A stretch of DNA of 64,000 bases from the NCBI GenBank assembly GCA_028622995.1, contig JAJQJQ010000022.1:3658001-3722000 (forward strand). The letters are read 5' to 3'. A program made the position numbers and the translations under genes. The notes under the pieces were generated by a model. That model worked only from the letters and a program-made list of their open reading frames with translations. It had not been told where the DNA came from and made no database searches. The DNA comes from Panagrolaimus kolymaensis. Its lineage: Eukaryota; Nematoda; Chromadorea; Rhabditida; Panagrolaimidae. Position 1 is the first letter of the stretch, and the number at the start of each line of letters is the position of its first letter. Shown here in pieces: positions 51,849 to 62,979 of the stretch.

Positions 51849-52050
51849 GGCTACGCTCCATAACCGCCAAACCCATAACCGCCAATGGTCATAACTCCAG
51901 ATTAAGATGAGCTTTAGGCTTAAGCTAAGTCTCAGACTTTGTCTTAGGCTCAGTCTCATACCTTAGTCTTCAAGCTAGGCTGAGTTTCATTCTTAATCCG
52001 GAGTTATGACCATTGGAGGTTATGGGTTTTGGCGGTAGAGTCCGGTCGCC
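51849..52050. mobile_element. 202-bp MITE with 9-bp target duplication
   Basis: Flanked by exact direct repeats CATTAAATA (51840-51848 and 52051-52059). The ends are imperfect inverted repeats. The best part is about 44 bp, 51863-51906 against 51992-52036, with shared core CCAATGGTCATAACTCC. The centre contains short degenerate GGCT/AGTCTCAG iterations. A 9-bp duplication is typical of Mutator-like elements. No coding capacity. Confidence 0.8.
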
Positions 52051-52249
52051 CATTAAATAAAGTCAAAAAAAATTCATCATTAGCTGTTAAACGATTAGCA
52101 ATTTCTAAAATGGGTAGGATTGAAAATAATTTTGACAAAGCATCATCCAAATGCATGGAGCTTATCGTGAAAATAATAGCTGATTTTAAAACATAACTTT
52201 TTATTATTGAATTTTTTGTAACATAACGAACCCATTCTTGGTTTGACAT
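52051..52249 (-). pseudogene. 5' piece of an unrecognised small gene, interrupted by a MITE
   Basis: An ATG (52249) lies 10 bases after a good acceptor (ATTTCAG at about 52260, minus), as in trans-spliced nematode genes. It opens a frame of about 66 native codons (MSNQEWVRYVTKNSIIKSYV...EFFLTLFN). It then runs into the MITE and ends there after about 15 element-derived residues. Rejoined to the piece at 51748-51848 it would make roughly 84 residues. Family not recognised. Confidence 0.55.
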
Positions 52250-52683
52250 TTATTTATTTCTGAAATGTGTGAAACCCAATCAATGTAATATATAAATAAT
52301 CATCAATATATGCGATTAACTTCAGATGATTTTGAAAAGGTCGACCTTGCTAATCAACGTGTTTCATAAAATTCGTCGATAATCTTTTCGACCAACTTAT
52401 AATAATTCGTTATTGAATGAACATAGTTTATATTACATTAAATTGTGGAATCATTTTAGCTGTTCCTAAAGCTAGACAATGTCCATTAAAGCAACAAAAA
52501 AATAATACAAAATTTAAAAGCTTTATTCAAAAAAACACATCATAATACATACAAAGAAAAAGACACAAGGAAAAGTTAGGAGGTGAAGAGAAATCATATT
52601 TTTTTGTTACAAAAAAGAACATGCGTACGTGAATTTGGGTAATAAATATTTTGTATGTATTTTGAGAAATTTCCAAGAAGTAA
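52250..52683. other. 434-bp gap
   Basis: Between the MITE-split gene and the TMEM65 3' end. It holds the TMEM65 3' UTR; nothing else seen. Confidence 0.4.
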
Positions 52684-53796
52684 TTAATCATCATCAACTT
52701 CATCCATGGAAACAAAATCATGCATAATGTTGCTTTTTGCTGATAATCGTTGCCATTCTTTTCTGAATTGTTCATACTCTTCGTACATGCTTGAGTTTAG
52801 AGTTCGTGCCACTGCTTCCAAGAGATCATTTTTAGCAAAGAAATCATTTTCTAAAATCAAAAGTTTAATATTAAAATTATAAAGTAAAATAAGCAACCTT
52901 TTAGTTCCAGATCAGCATTTTCTGCTTCATTTTCATCAGCTTCATGTGAGATCATTTTAACCGGTGGCGGTCTTTCAGGTGAATGGTAAAAAAGAAGCGG
53001 AAACATTCCAAGAACACATCCACATACTATTCCCGTGACTCTCGCAAGATTTGTCACAAATCCAACTGACCAATGGTTTTGTTGTGCGGCAGTAAGAGCA
53101 GGAGACCTAAAAAGCAATGATTAACATAAGCAGAAATATTTCCAAATTTTGTTAACTTACCGTAAATCAAAATATCTTAATAAAAATCTTTCAACATAAT
53201 GAACAAGGCAAATTCCAGATAGATTTGATACGACATTTCCTAAAGCAGCTGCTCCCATAATCGATATTCCAACGTATAATCCAATCGTACTAAAATTTCC
53301 TTCGAATATTTTGGTTTCAATGAAATACAAAAATCTTACCGATCAAATGATTCACCAACAATGATCATCAATGTGTTATCCATAAATCCGAAGCCGCCAT
53401 ATGGAATGTAATTCAACCACCAAAGATTTACCAGATCTTCGTGATGAACATCTTCGGCATTTTTTGATTGCCTTTTTATTTCTTCTTCTTCTTGCTTTCT
53501 TTCGATGATATCACGGAGAAGTTCTCTTTCATTTGGTAGTATCCTTTCAATAAAATTCTTGGCACTTTCATTATTGTGAATTCCCATTGACACAAAAGTT
53601 GGTGAAATTGTTTCTTCTTCCCTAAAACAGAAAAGTATTAATTATAAATACATACGAACAAAATAAATAAACTATCTTACCATTTCTTTGTGTTATCTTT
53701 GTCTGCTTCCAATTTACATTTTGTTAATGGTGGAGTACGAAGTTTTACAATTGGTTTATTTGTTAAAATCCTTGAGGCTAGACGTGTCCACGACAT
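52684..53796 (-). CDS. TMEM65: TMEM65-like mitochondrial inner-membrane protein
   Basis: Exons 53796-53681, 53621-53340, 53289-53161, 53106-52898 and 52850-52684 sum to 903 bases, 300 residues. The family core is clear: LWWLNYIPYGGFGFMDNTLM, ISIMGAAALGNVVSNLSGI, and GIVCGCVLGMFPLLFY. The Arg/Lys-rich N-terminus (MSWTRLASRILTNKPIVKLR) looks like a mitochondrial presequence. TMEM65 is an inner-membrane protein linked to mitochondrial sodium/calcium exchange (family knowledge). The C-terminal ~90 residues are acidic and extend beyond the core. It starts only 90 bp after the THOC3 stop on the same strand. Confidence 0.92.
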
Positions 53797-53886
53797 TTAT
53801 GAAGTTTATTATCAAAAATTACAAACAAATACAACAAAGAAAAAACATGTACAAAATCAACATAGAAAACAAAAAATTTACATAAA

Positions 53887-55147
53887 TTATTGACTTGGAT
53901 AGCCATAAACTTTAATTCCCGTTGTAGCATTTCCTCGATGATCACGTTGTTGTTCTCTATCAGGTGCGCCAGCATATGCCAACAAGTAAAATCTCGGATG
54001 CCAAGAAACACAGTAACATTCAGTTGGAATTGACACATCAAGACACCTGAAACATTGTAAATTATATAAATGAAAAAAATATTATTCCATACTTTTCTCC
54101 CGTTGAAGCCCAAGCAACATCAATAAAATGATCTTCACTCGCGGTTGCTAGCAAGTTGCCACAATGGCTATAAGAGACAGTTCTCACAGGATAATCAAGT
54201 CGTTGTAGCGTGCGAACACAAACCATGTCATCCAAGTCCCAGATTGAACAACATGCATCAGAAGCTCCAACGGCTAAATATTTCGTATCAGGTGAAAGGC
54301 ACAAAGATTGACAAGAAGAAAGAAAAGGATGAGCTTTGATAGTCTTCATATGTTCTAATGTAGGCAAACTAAAAGAATTATTTTATGACAAAATTAGATA
54401 CAGTATTGAATTTACCTCAAGATTTCAACTTTACCACCAGACATTGCAACAAAAGCATATTTACCATTTGGATGAACAACAATTTCATTTGTTTCTTCTT
54501 TGAATGCAACATTGTCTACCACTTGATTTGCACGTAAATCCAATAAGCCCACTGAATCACCTTTATCAGCAAAAATGATATAACTATCATCGGTTGTGTA
54601 AGACAAATACAAGTTTGCATCTAAAAAACATGAAATAATAAAAGTAAACAAGTAAAAATTCAAACCTTTAGTAACAGTTTTAGAAGTTGATTTTGGTTGT
54701 CTCATATCCCAAACTCTAATGCTTTTATCAGCAGAGCAACTAGCAAACAATTGTGGATTAGTCTTTGAAGCAGCAACTCCATCAACATTGTCTTCATGAC
54801 CAGCTAAATTGGAACGAAATCGCTAAAACTCAATTTGTGATTAATAAATGAAACAACAAAGAAAATTCACTCACAACTTTTGATGAACTATCAAAGGAAA
54901 AAGTTGAAACAAATTTATCTGATCCACTTATCAAGCTTGTACCATCAAGATTCCATGTTAAATATCGAACATAACTTGCCTAAAAAGTTTATGCATAAAA
55001 ATGAAGAAAAAAAACTTTTAAAGAAAACCTTACATCGTCGACAGGAGTATAACGAGATCTTGATTTAGTTTTAAAGAAATCTCTACAGGAATGTGGAGCT
55101 TTGAACGCTGCATCTACAGACAGTTTTACATTATCTTTTAATACCAT
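53887..55147 (-). CDS. thoc-3: THO complex subunit 3 (WD40 protein)
   Basis: Six exons from 55147 (first exon 55147-55034, 38 codons) to the stop at 53887, about 337 residues. WD40 blades include FASCSADKSIRVWDMRQ, YLAVGASDACCSIWDLDDMVC, and the family signature RLDYPVRTVSYSHCGNLLAT with ASEDHFIDVA. The final strand is GIKVYGYPSQ. THOC3/Tex1 belongs to the nuclear THO/TREX complex, which packages nascent mRNA and couples transcription to export. The ATG faces ZCCHC4 across 231 bp. Confidence 0.93.
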
Positions 55148-55378
55148 AATTGAATGTAAAAAATATATTATAGTGTTTCAATTTATTGAAGATTCAAAAA
55201 TAATCAAGCAAAGTTAAAGTTCGTTCTAAAAATGGAAACAAAAAAATTATCAAAAAAGCTAGCCATTATTGGCCTAAAGAACTTGTCGCCATCAATCATG
55301 GGAAGAAGAAATTTGAAGTTTTGATGAAAGAAGATAAAGTTCAAAGGTCTTCTCCGCTTATTACTACGTACAAGAAGA

Positions 55379-56959
55379 ATGGCTAAAACTAAATTAAAGC
55401 TCAAAGGAAAAAAAGGAAGTGTAAAAAATAAAATGAAGTTCAAGAAGATTAAACGTTCATCGGAATTCCATGAAATTCGGGAACGAATTGGAATTGAAGT
55501 TGTTAAACCAAAAGAAGAAGAAGATTTTTATCCTGGACTTGTTATTCCTTCTTGCGCTCATGGTAACTATTTTATTACTTTTCTACTAATAATATCCATT
55601 TTATAGGAAAATGTCTGCTTTTCAAACAACCTGATTCTAAGGATCCTTCAAAGCATGATCGCTGGTTTGGTTGCGCTGTTCATCGGTGGCAAAATCAATG
55701 TTCATTTCAATGTAAATGGCCTAAAAATTCTCATATTGCATCAATGATAAAACCTTTGTCGGTCATGAAAAATCAACAAAGACCATATTTGCCTGAAAAG
55801 TAAGTTGGGCTTAAAGCAAATATACATTCTCATTTAATTTTTTTAGGGTTTCTGAACTTCTTTCAACAACAAAATCAAAACAATTTTATTTTTGTAAAAA
55901 ATGCATCGATGTTTTCCCATCTGTATCTCATTTCCATTCTCTTCAAGGACCTTTCCAGGACAATTCTGATTTGTTTCAACTTATTCCTGCTTTGCAAAAC
56001 GATTCATCACAAGCTGTAATATTTTTCTTTCATCTTTCGTTACCATGCTTATGAGTGCCATAATTTTTAGCAATATTGGTTTTCTTCAGAAGCAATGAAG
56101 CTTCTCTTTGACTCCTCCATATCATCTGGTATTAAAGAATTCATTTGTATTGGTACTCCTCAATTTTTCAAGTTCACAAAGGATCAAGGAAAGAAAACTT
56201 TTTTACTTGACATCGATGATCGATTTGTAAGTTTATAAAATATACTTCATGAACTAATGAAACAGTTTTAGAAATCATTCTTCCTTGATGATGAATTTGC
56301 ACAATACAACATGATAAACAATGAATTTTTGGATACTAGCAAACATTTTAAAAAGTTTCTAAAAGTGTGTGAAGCTCCATTGATAGTATGTGATCCACCG
56401 TTTGGGGCTTTGATTAAAGCTTTAATTTGGTCATTGAAAGATATTGCAAGCAAATGGTATAATAGTTTTTCTCAACGTTCATCTTAATAATAATTTATTT
56501 TTTAGCACTGTTCCTATGCAATATGCTATTGCATTTCCATACTACTTCGACAAACATTTCAATAAAAATATGCCTGAATTGAAAATGCTTGATTATATGG
56601 TTACTTATCAAAATCATCTAGTTTTTAAAAACGCTAAAAAATCACCTGTAAGATATTTTACAACAATGGAAAGAAGTTTATTTATTCTTCCTCCGCCTCT
56701 TTACAAGTATGTTATTTTACTATACGACATTTTTCTTTACTTGTAATTATTTTTCAGGTTTTGCAAACCATGTGATCGTTATGTTACTATAAACAATAAT
56801 CATTGCTCCGTATGTAACACATGTCCTTCAAGAGATGGATTAGCTGTAAAACATTGTAATTTGTGTGATCGCTGCGTTCCAGAAAAATACAAGCATTGTA
56901 AAAAATGCAATCTTTGCTCACTCAATAACCGATGTCACTCAAATGCTGATAAGAAGTAA
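55379..56959 (+). CDS. ZCCHC4: ZCCHC4-like 28S rRNA N6-adenosine methyltransferase
   Basis: Exons from 55379-55562 and 55607-55799 onward, ending at 56959, about 450-480 residues. Order: basic N-terminus (KTKLKLKGKKGSVKNK); a GRF-type zinc finger (CAHGKCLLFKQ, RWFGCAVHRWQNQCSFQCKW); a second Cys pair (FYFCKKCIDVFPSV); the methyltransferase with GTPQFFKFT, LLLDIDDRF and the catalytic DPPFGALI motif. Then comes FPYYFDKHFNKNMPELKMLDYMVTYQNH and a C-terminal zinc-binding array of CxxC pairs (FCKPCDRYV, CSVCNTC, CNLCDRC, CKKCNLC). The human enzyme makes the single m6A in 28S rRNA. The human C-terminal CCHC knuckle is not seen here. Short upstream frames (~55230-55378) leave the start slightly uncertain. 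Confidence 0.9.
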
Positions 56960-57108
56960 TATGCTGCCTTTTTTGTTTTGTTATAAATTTGTTGATTTTG
57001 AATTTTTTGTTTGATAAAATAAAATTTTATTAAAAATAACAAAGATACAATTTAGCAGAAATTATTACTAACAGATTAAAAAAAACTATCTAATTTGAAT
57101 TGAAAAGA

Positions 57109-59182
57109 TTAAACAATAATTGGTGTTGATTCAGGATCCGCTACAGCTTTTGATTCTTCTTCCTCCATATCACCAATAGCTTGATCAGATTTTGGCAAGT
57201 ATATGTCAAACAGTTTCGCCAGTTCAACAAAATCTTTAACTTCATGAGCATCTTTAATAATCCTTCTTCCAATTTCCAAGCCAACTCCAAAGATGTTACA
57301 AAGAAGAATTCCAACAATTTTGTCTTTTTTGAGATAAAATACAACGCCACGTACAAGTTCATCAGGATCTTCCTAAAAAATAAACTTTAACTAATAAATG
57401 TAACACAAAAGTAAAAAAGATACCTTATCATGTGGAGCAAAAATAGAAACAGTTTTTAAAGTTGAATCAGTTTGACCAACAGCATATAAATGCAGATTGT
57501 GCCCGAACATTGAACTGTAAGAAGCATGATGATGAAAATCTTTGACATGTCCTGCCATGTTTTGACCAGCAAGACGACCAGTAATTTGAGCATTTTCCCA
57601 ATGTTCCGAACGCATTCGACCTGTAAATGGATCTTCATATGCCACCACATCACCAGCAGCATAAATATCAGAATGTGAAGTTTGAAGTTTTGAATCGGCA
57701 ATGATTGCACCCCATGTCTGAAAATTAAAAATCATTATGGAAATTCAAACATGAACAACATACTGGATCAACACGAATACCAGCCTTTTCAGCCAATTTC
57801 GTGCAAGCTTCATTACCAACAGCTACGACAATATGATCAACAATAATTTTACTTTTTTCTCCATCTTTTTCCAATACAACTTCAACTCGACCATTTGGAA
57901 GTTTGTCAACAGAGCATGCTTTGGTTTGAGATTCTAAAGTGACACCAGCGTCAACTATAGCATTTCGAACAAATTTCCCAACATTTGGTGGTAAGCTTTC
58001 TTGCATCGGAAACTGTTCCGGAAACACTTGAATAATCTTTAGTCGATCTTTGCCAAATTTCGTTTGAATTGAATAGGCTAATTCAGATGCTGCAGGACCA
58101 TTACCATAAATCAAAATTGATGAAGAGTCTTTAGCAATGTGATGAAGCTTTTGGAAATCAGAGGACTAAAATATAAAAGTATTAAACAAAAAGCATAAAA
58201 AGAAACCATACATTATGATATGTCATGACTTTGTTGCGTAAATGTGGTGAGTAAAATGGATAAGGGATTTTTGGTTTTCCACCTGTGGCAATTAATAATT
58301 TGTCATATTTAACCTTTTTACCGCTATTCAAAGTAACTTCTTTATTTTCTGGATCAATTTCAGTAACAAAAGTATTCCGAAGAAGAGAAACACCACCATG
58401 TTCAAATTTATCCAAAGCTCTAGGATTTAAATAAAAACCATCTGATTCATAACGAATGTCTCTTTTCTTTCCAGTAACACCAATATATTCAAAAGTTTTG
58501 TCAACGTTTTCAGTACCGTAAAGCCACAATTCTAAAAAGATGATGATGTAATTTCATTAAAAGAGAGTTAAATGGTATACCTTTGGATAATGGTGGACGA
58601 TTATATGGAGCTTCATTTTCCGCAGCAATCATTAAAACCTTCGAATCAGGATCATATGCTCGAATAGTTATAGCAGCATAATAAGAAGCTGTACCACCAC
58701 CAATGAGAACATAAGGAACATGGATAGAAGTTTTGAGATTACGAGTTTCAAGAAAATTCAAATTGAAAAGACATAATGAAGTAAAAAATGGAGCAGCAAC
58801 AATTTGATTAGCAGCCATACGCTTAAAACTCCATTTTAAGCTACTTCCAGAAGGGATGATTCTTTCTATATATCGATACCATTTGTAAGCCAATGGAGCC
58901 TAAAAAATATTACACTCAAGAATATTGTAAACGAAACATTAAAAGCTTACAATACAACATGAAACTAAACCAGAAAATCGAGCAACCCGTGCGAAATCAA
59001 TCTTGTCATTTTTTTCTACAACATATTGACAAAGAGCATCGCTTGTACCAGCAAGAACACCTAAAAATAATTAAAGATACATATTTATAAACAAATTTAT
59101 TGAAATCCATACCTGCACCGCCAACTTGAGCAAGCAAGCTCTTGTTAACCAAAATTGGCCGAAGAAATCGTTGAATAATCAT
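57109..59182 (-). CDS. wah-1: Mpv17/PMP22-like domain fused to apoptosis-inducing factor (AIF)
   Basis: Exons 59182-59113, 59060-58951, 58899-58581, 58531-58212, 58165-57764, 57717-57424 and 57372-57109 sum to 1779 bases, 592 residues. Residues ~1-112 resemble the first three helices of Mpv17/PMP22: FLRPILVNKSLLAQ, GVLAGTSDALCQYV, DFARVARFS, then APLAYKWYRYIERIIP and FFTSLCLFNLNFLE. From ~118 it is AIF: PYVLIGGGTASYYAAITIRA (FAD), YNRPPLSKELW, LLIATGGKP, ILIYGNGPAASELA (NADH), DIYAAGDVVAYEDP, and the AIF C-terminal dimerisation region. AIF is a mitochondrial flavoprotein for CHCHD4-dependent import and respiratory biogenesis, and takes part in cell death. It is usually anchored by one TM helix. 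Exon 58899-58581 spans the junction without an intron. Confidence 0.9.
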
Positions 59183-59593
59183 AAAATGTTGACGATGATG
59201 ACGAAATGAATTAATCGCTGAAATAACAAAAACTAAAAAGAGACATTGATGATTTTCTAAAAATGTTGTTTTCCTTTATCTTCAAGATTATTATCGTGAC
59301 ACGTGATGCCAAAGAACGCGCTATAAAATTTTTCAAATGCTAAACTACGGTAAAGGTGTGTAAAATGTTTTTGTATTTAAAAAATTTAAAAAAAGAGCAG
59401 AAATAATTTACAGAAAACTTTGTTATAAATATGGGAGTCTTTAGAATATGAATACAATTTGACATTTGCTAGTACGATTCCCACGAAATTTCCTTGTTTT
59501 ATACCTACAAACATCTCACGTGTTTTAAGCTTTTTAATAACCAATTATATTGGATTTTTTGTTTGTTAATAATTTCACATTTTAAATAGCAAG
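59183..59593. other. divergent intergenic region, about 410 bp
   Basis: Between the AIF fusion (minus) and the receptor gene (plus). It contains the AIF leader acceptor and both promoters; no other gene. Confidence 0.45.
59218..59230 (-). promoter_or_regulatory. probable spliced-leader acceptor of the AIF fusion gene
   Basis: Minus-strand TTTTGTTATTTCAG ends 35 bases upstream of the ATG at 59182. No plausible coding exon lies upstream, so the fusion transcript probably starts here by trans-splicing. Confidence 0.5.
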
Positions 59594-60786
59594 ATGCTGC
59601 TTTTGTCACAATTGGAATATTATGATGTTATAATTTTAAGGATTCTCCAAGTTACTTCTGCTATCTCTTTCTTAATGGCATGTTTGCAAATTATTGGAGT
59701 GATACAACAATGGAAAAGAAAAGCAGCTCATGCAAGTGCAAGGTTCGTAAAAAAGCTTAATGGTTGTAAAGTTTAGACATTTTATTTAGATACATGGGAA
59801 GCTTTCTTGCGTTGCTAAACATATGTTTCAGTAGTATTGCATTTGCTCAAACTATAGTCATTTTCCAAAATGGTTCAGTCGATTATTTAAACCAAATTTT
59901 ATCAAGTTTATTACTGTTTATTGTTTATGAAGAAAAGTTTACTCACGTAATTGTTGTAATTGATTTTTCACTTCGAACGAAATACCTATTAAATTTTGGA
60001 GATGATCGTCGATCAATAGCTTTAATTTGTGCCATAATTATTGGTACCGTAATCATATCAACTGGAATAGGCTATTACGCTTTTTGGGGTGAAGGTAAAG
60101 TATCTTTGAATTTAAAAAATACTTTTAGTTTATGATTTTACAGAAAAAGCAGGCACTATCATTATTTTAGCATTATCTTTTGCAGCCATTATGCAATTAA
60201 TATGTGTTTTAGTTCATAAAATTTATTTCATTTCTCTTATGTAGTTTTTTTAATTTAAGATTATTATTCACTTTTATTTTAAAAGCAAGAAAATACGATT
60301 GACCAGCATTGGTAAATATACGCTTGCAGAAAAACATGCAGTAAATTTTGACTTTTATAAAATCTTCAACAAAGTATGGTTATTTTTTCAGATAAGCAAA
60401 AATATATTTTTGTTAAAATTTTATCTTCCTCTTGCAATAAATGCTTCAATTTGTGGAACTTTAGGCATTTTAGCCGCTGCATTATCTGCAATGTTTTGCG
60501 CATCGGTTGTTTTTGCATCAGCTTTTTTCTTTGTGGTAAAAATCTTAATCTTTATTTTCTCAATTAAAAATTCATAGTGTTTTAGTTTTATAATCTAGTG
60601 ATTATATTAAATAATTGTTTTGCAATATTTGGAGATGTCGTAATCAGCGCAAGAAAAAGAAGATCGCATCGACAAAGAAATCTGAGAGTAAATAAAGTGG
60701 ATACAATTAAAACAATGCTAAACTTTGTTCCAGCTCGGGCAAACATTGATGACCATTTTAAAACGTTGAAAGTTATGTGGAATTGA
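59594..60786 (+). CDS. serpentine (7TM) receptor-like protein, Sra/Srab-like
   Basis: Five exons from the ATG at 59594 (first donor ~59742) to the TGA at 60786, the last exon 60586-60786. The product has about seven hydrophobic segments: VTSAISFLMACLQIIGVI, FLALLNICFSSIAFAQTIV, ILSSLLLFIVYEEKF, LICAIIIGTVIISTGIGYY, IIILALSFAAIMQLICVL and more. The loop KIRLTSIGKYTLAEKHAVN before TM6 resembles the 'KYxxxE' stretch of Sra/Srab chemoreceptors. The C-terminal tail is basic (SARKRRSHRQRNLRVNK). The intron 60215-60289 region and family assignment are less certain. Confidence 0.55.
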
Positions 60787-61018
60787 ATTTCTAATAAAAG
60801 TATTGAAAAGTTAGAATATTTAAAAATCGTCTTCATTTATTTGAATCGTAAAATAATGCAAAGTATATTATATACAACAATAAAAAATACAACAAAAAAC
60901 TAACAATAATACAAAAACAAAAAATTCGGCAAAAATTATCTATATAAAACAAGAAGACCCTGGGTAAATTTGTATTTGAGTGTTAGTTTAAAATAAACTT
61001 CGTTCTTGAAATAAAATC
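60787..61018. other. convergent 3' region
   Basis: 232 bp between the receptor stop and the SLC19 stop; expected to hold two 3' UTRs. Confidence 0.4.
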
Positions 61019-62979
61019 TATTTACACTTTGCTAAAGGAAGCTGAGAAAGATGACGCTAATGTGGCGCCGGGCATTGCAGCAATTGGACCTTGATCATCA
61101 TCAGAAATCGCATCGTCGTCATAGTCGGAATCAAATTCATCAGCAGTAAATTCCAAAGAAGGACGTTCACCATTTTCGACATCTTTTTCAACATTTTGTA
61201 CTTGAAGCTCAAGAGGTTCAATAGGATTTGATTTTCGAGAGGCTTTGCGTTCAATAATTCCGACATCATCTTGAGATTCATGATCCATTGATTCTTGTGA
61301 AGATGAACGATCAACAATCTTTCGCTTTCGACACAAATAAGTGATAACAGTGTACGTGACAGAAATAGCAAAAATTATGGCAATTAAGAAGTGTAAGCCG
61401 GCGTAAATGACATATTGTTGTCGAACGGGTAAACCAAAACCTCTTTTGTCAGCAACAATAAACATAATGGCTGATTGCATGATGAGGGCGATGAAGGAGT
61501 TAACACCAAAAACAAGACCGTATGCTTCACAAACCATCTTCTTGGCAATGTTCCATCTAAAAATTATATTTATGACAAAACAATGGAATAAAATAAAGCT
61601 TACTGTGCTATTGTTATCATGACCTGATAAAGTGAACGATAAGAGATATAGCAGCCATACATGACGTAAATGTTTGTGGTGTAACTGAAGAGCAATAAAA
61701 CGGCAGCATCAACAGTTGAGATCAAAACCAAAGCAACTTCTCCCCATTTATCCCAATTGATTGGAATTGCATTCAAAGCCAAAATGGCAATCGTCGCAGT
61801 AAAAGTATAACCAGCTTCAGCGAATCCATTCAAAGGGCTGTTTTTATCTGTTTGAACTTCACCCCATAGAGTTTGAGCATATTGAGCAACCTAAAATTTA
61901 TTGAATTGTATAAAACGTTTTAACCAATAACATTAAAGAACATACTTGAAGAGACATGCAAGTAGTCATGGCCCTGAAATTAATTTCCTTGTAAACAAAG
62001 ACACAAATAAAGCATGGAAAACTAACCACCAGAAGCTCCACTTGCAAATAAATTTGATGCTATATATTTTAACAAAATCAGATTTCATTTTGCGAGTTCG
62101 ATAAATGATGTATTGTCCATAGGAAGTTGGAAGAGGTCGTGGCTTAGTCGTCTTACCAAGTCTGCTTCGATTTTCACTCATTCTTGCAATAATTGTTTTC
62201 CAGCTTACTCGAGGAAGAAAAATACAGATAACCAAAACGATACAAGGCATGACGAAAGCGATTTCATTCAAAGTTCGATACGTTCCAAAGCCACCGATAA
62301 TGATAAGTTGAGATAACCTATAAAAAAATAAATAAAAGAGTCAACCTAGGGAACATTAGTAAATATTAATTACAAATAGCCAAAGGTTCTTCCGCCCATC
62401 GTTCCTGCTCTTGTCCATGATGTTAGTCTAAAAGTTAATTAATAGTAAGGCAAAGAAAAATAATCAAAAAAGCTTACTTCCTGTATTGATTCTTTTCGAG
62501 TTTAGCATAAATGTAACTAAAGAATGCTACTTCTGATGCTGTTGCCAATCCATACGAAAGTTGCCCAAGCTGTTGAGAGAAAACATCATAAGTAAAGACC
62601 AAAGATGCTCGGAATCCAATTTGACCCAGTGCTTCTGTGAGCATAGTTATTTTGTATAAGAAGAGATCGGTAAAAAGGAATATTGGAATAAGGCAAAGAA
62701 GATACGCATATGGAAAATATGGATAAACTTCGCTCGTCAGTTGATTTGCCGTCAAATTGAGATATTCTGTTTGATATTTGTACCTAAAAAATAAATGGAT
62801 CAAAGGCAAAAGTGAAACGAAAAAACTCACATGAAAGGCTCTCCAAGCTTTATTTCTTTGATCACTGAATACAGAACAAGAAACGCTGGTAGTAGATAAG
62901 CACATTTGAGGTTTCTAAAATTTCGAATTTTTGAAGATGCAACTGATAGTCGATGGTCATTATAATCTTCTGCACCCAT
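61019..62979 (-). CDS. SLC19 family folate/thiamine-type carrier
   Basis: About seven exons, the first from ATG 62979, the last 61560-61019, roughly 540 residues with about 12 hydrophobic segments. The N-terminal half matches the reduced-folate-carrier family: EIKLGEPFMYKYQTEYLNLTANQLTSEVYPYFPYAYLL, then FLFTDLFLYKITMLTEALGQ, and ASEVAFFSYIYAKLE. Later segments include WGEVALVLISTVDAAVLLLF and SYRSLYQVMITIAQWNIAKKM. The C-terminal tail is long, acidic and Ser-rich. SLC19 proteins take up folates or thiamine at the plasma membrane; which substrate is used here cannot be read from the sequence. A TTTTTAG acceptor sits 2 nt before the ATG. Confidence 0.87.

Noticed and set aside
52004..52249. 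Small frame as a profilin gene
   Set aside because: The start looks superficially profilin-like, but the rest does not match and the frame is broken by a MITE.
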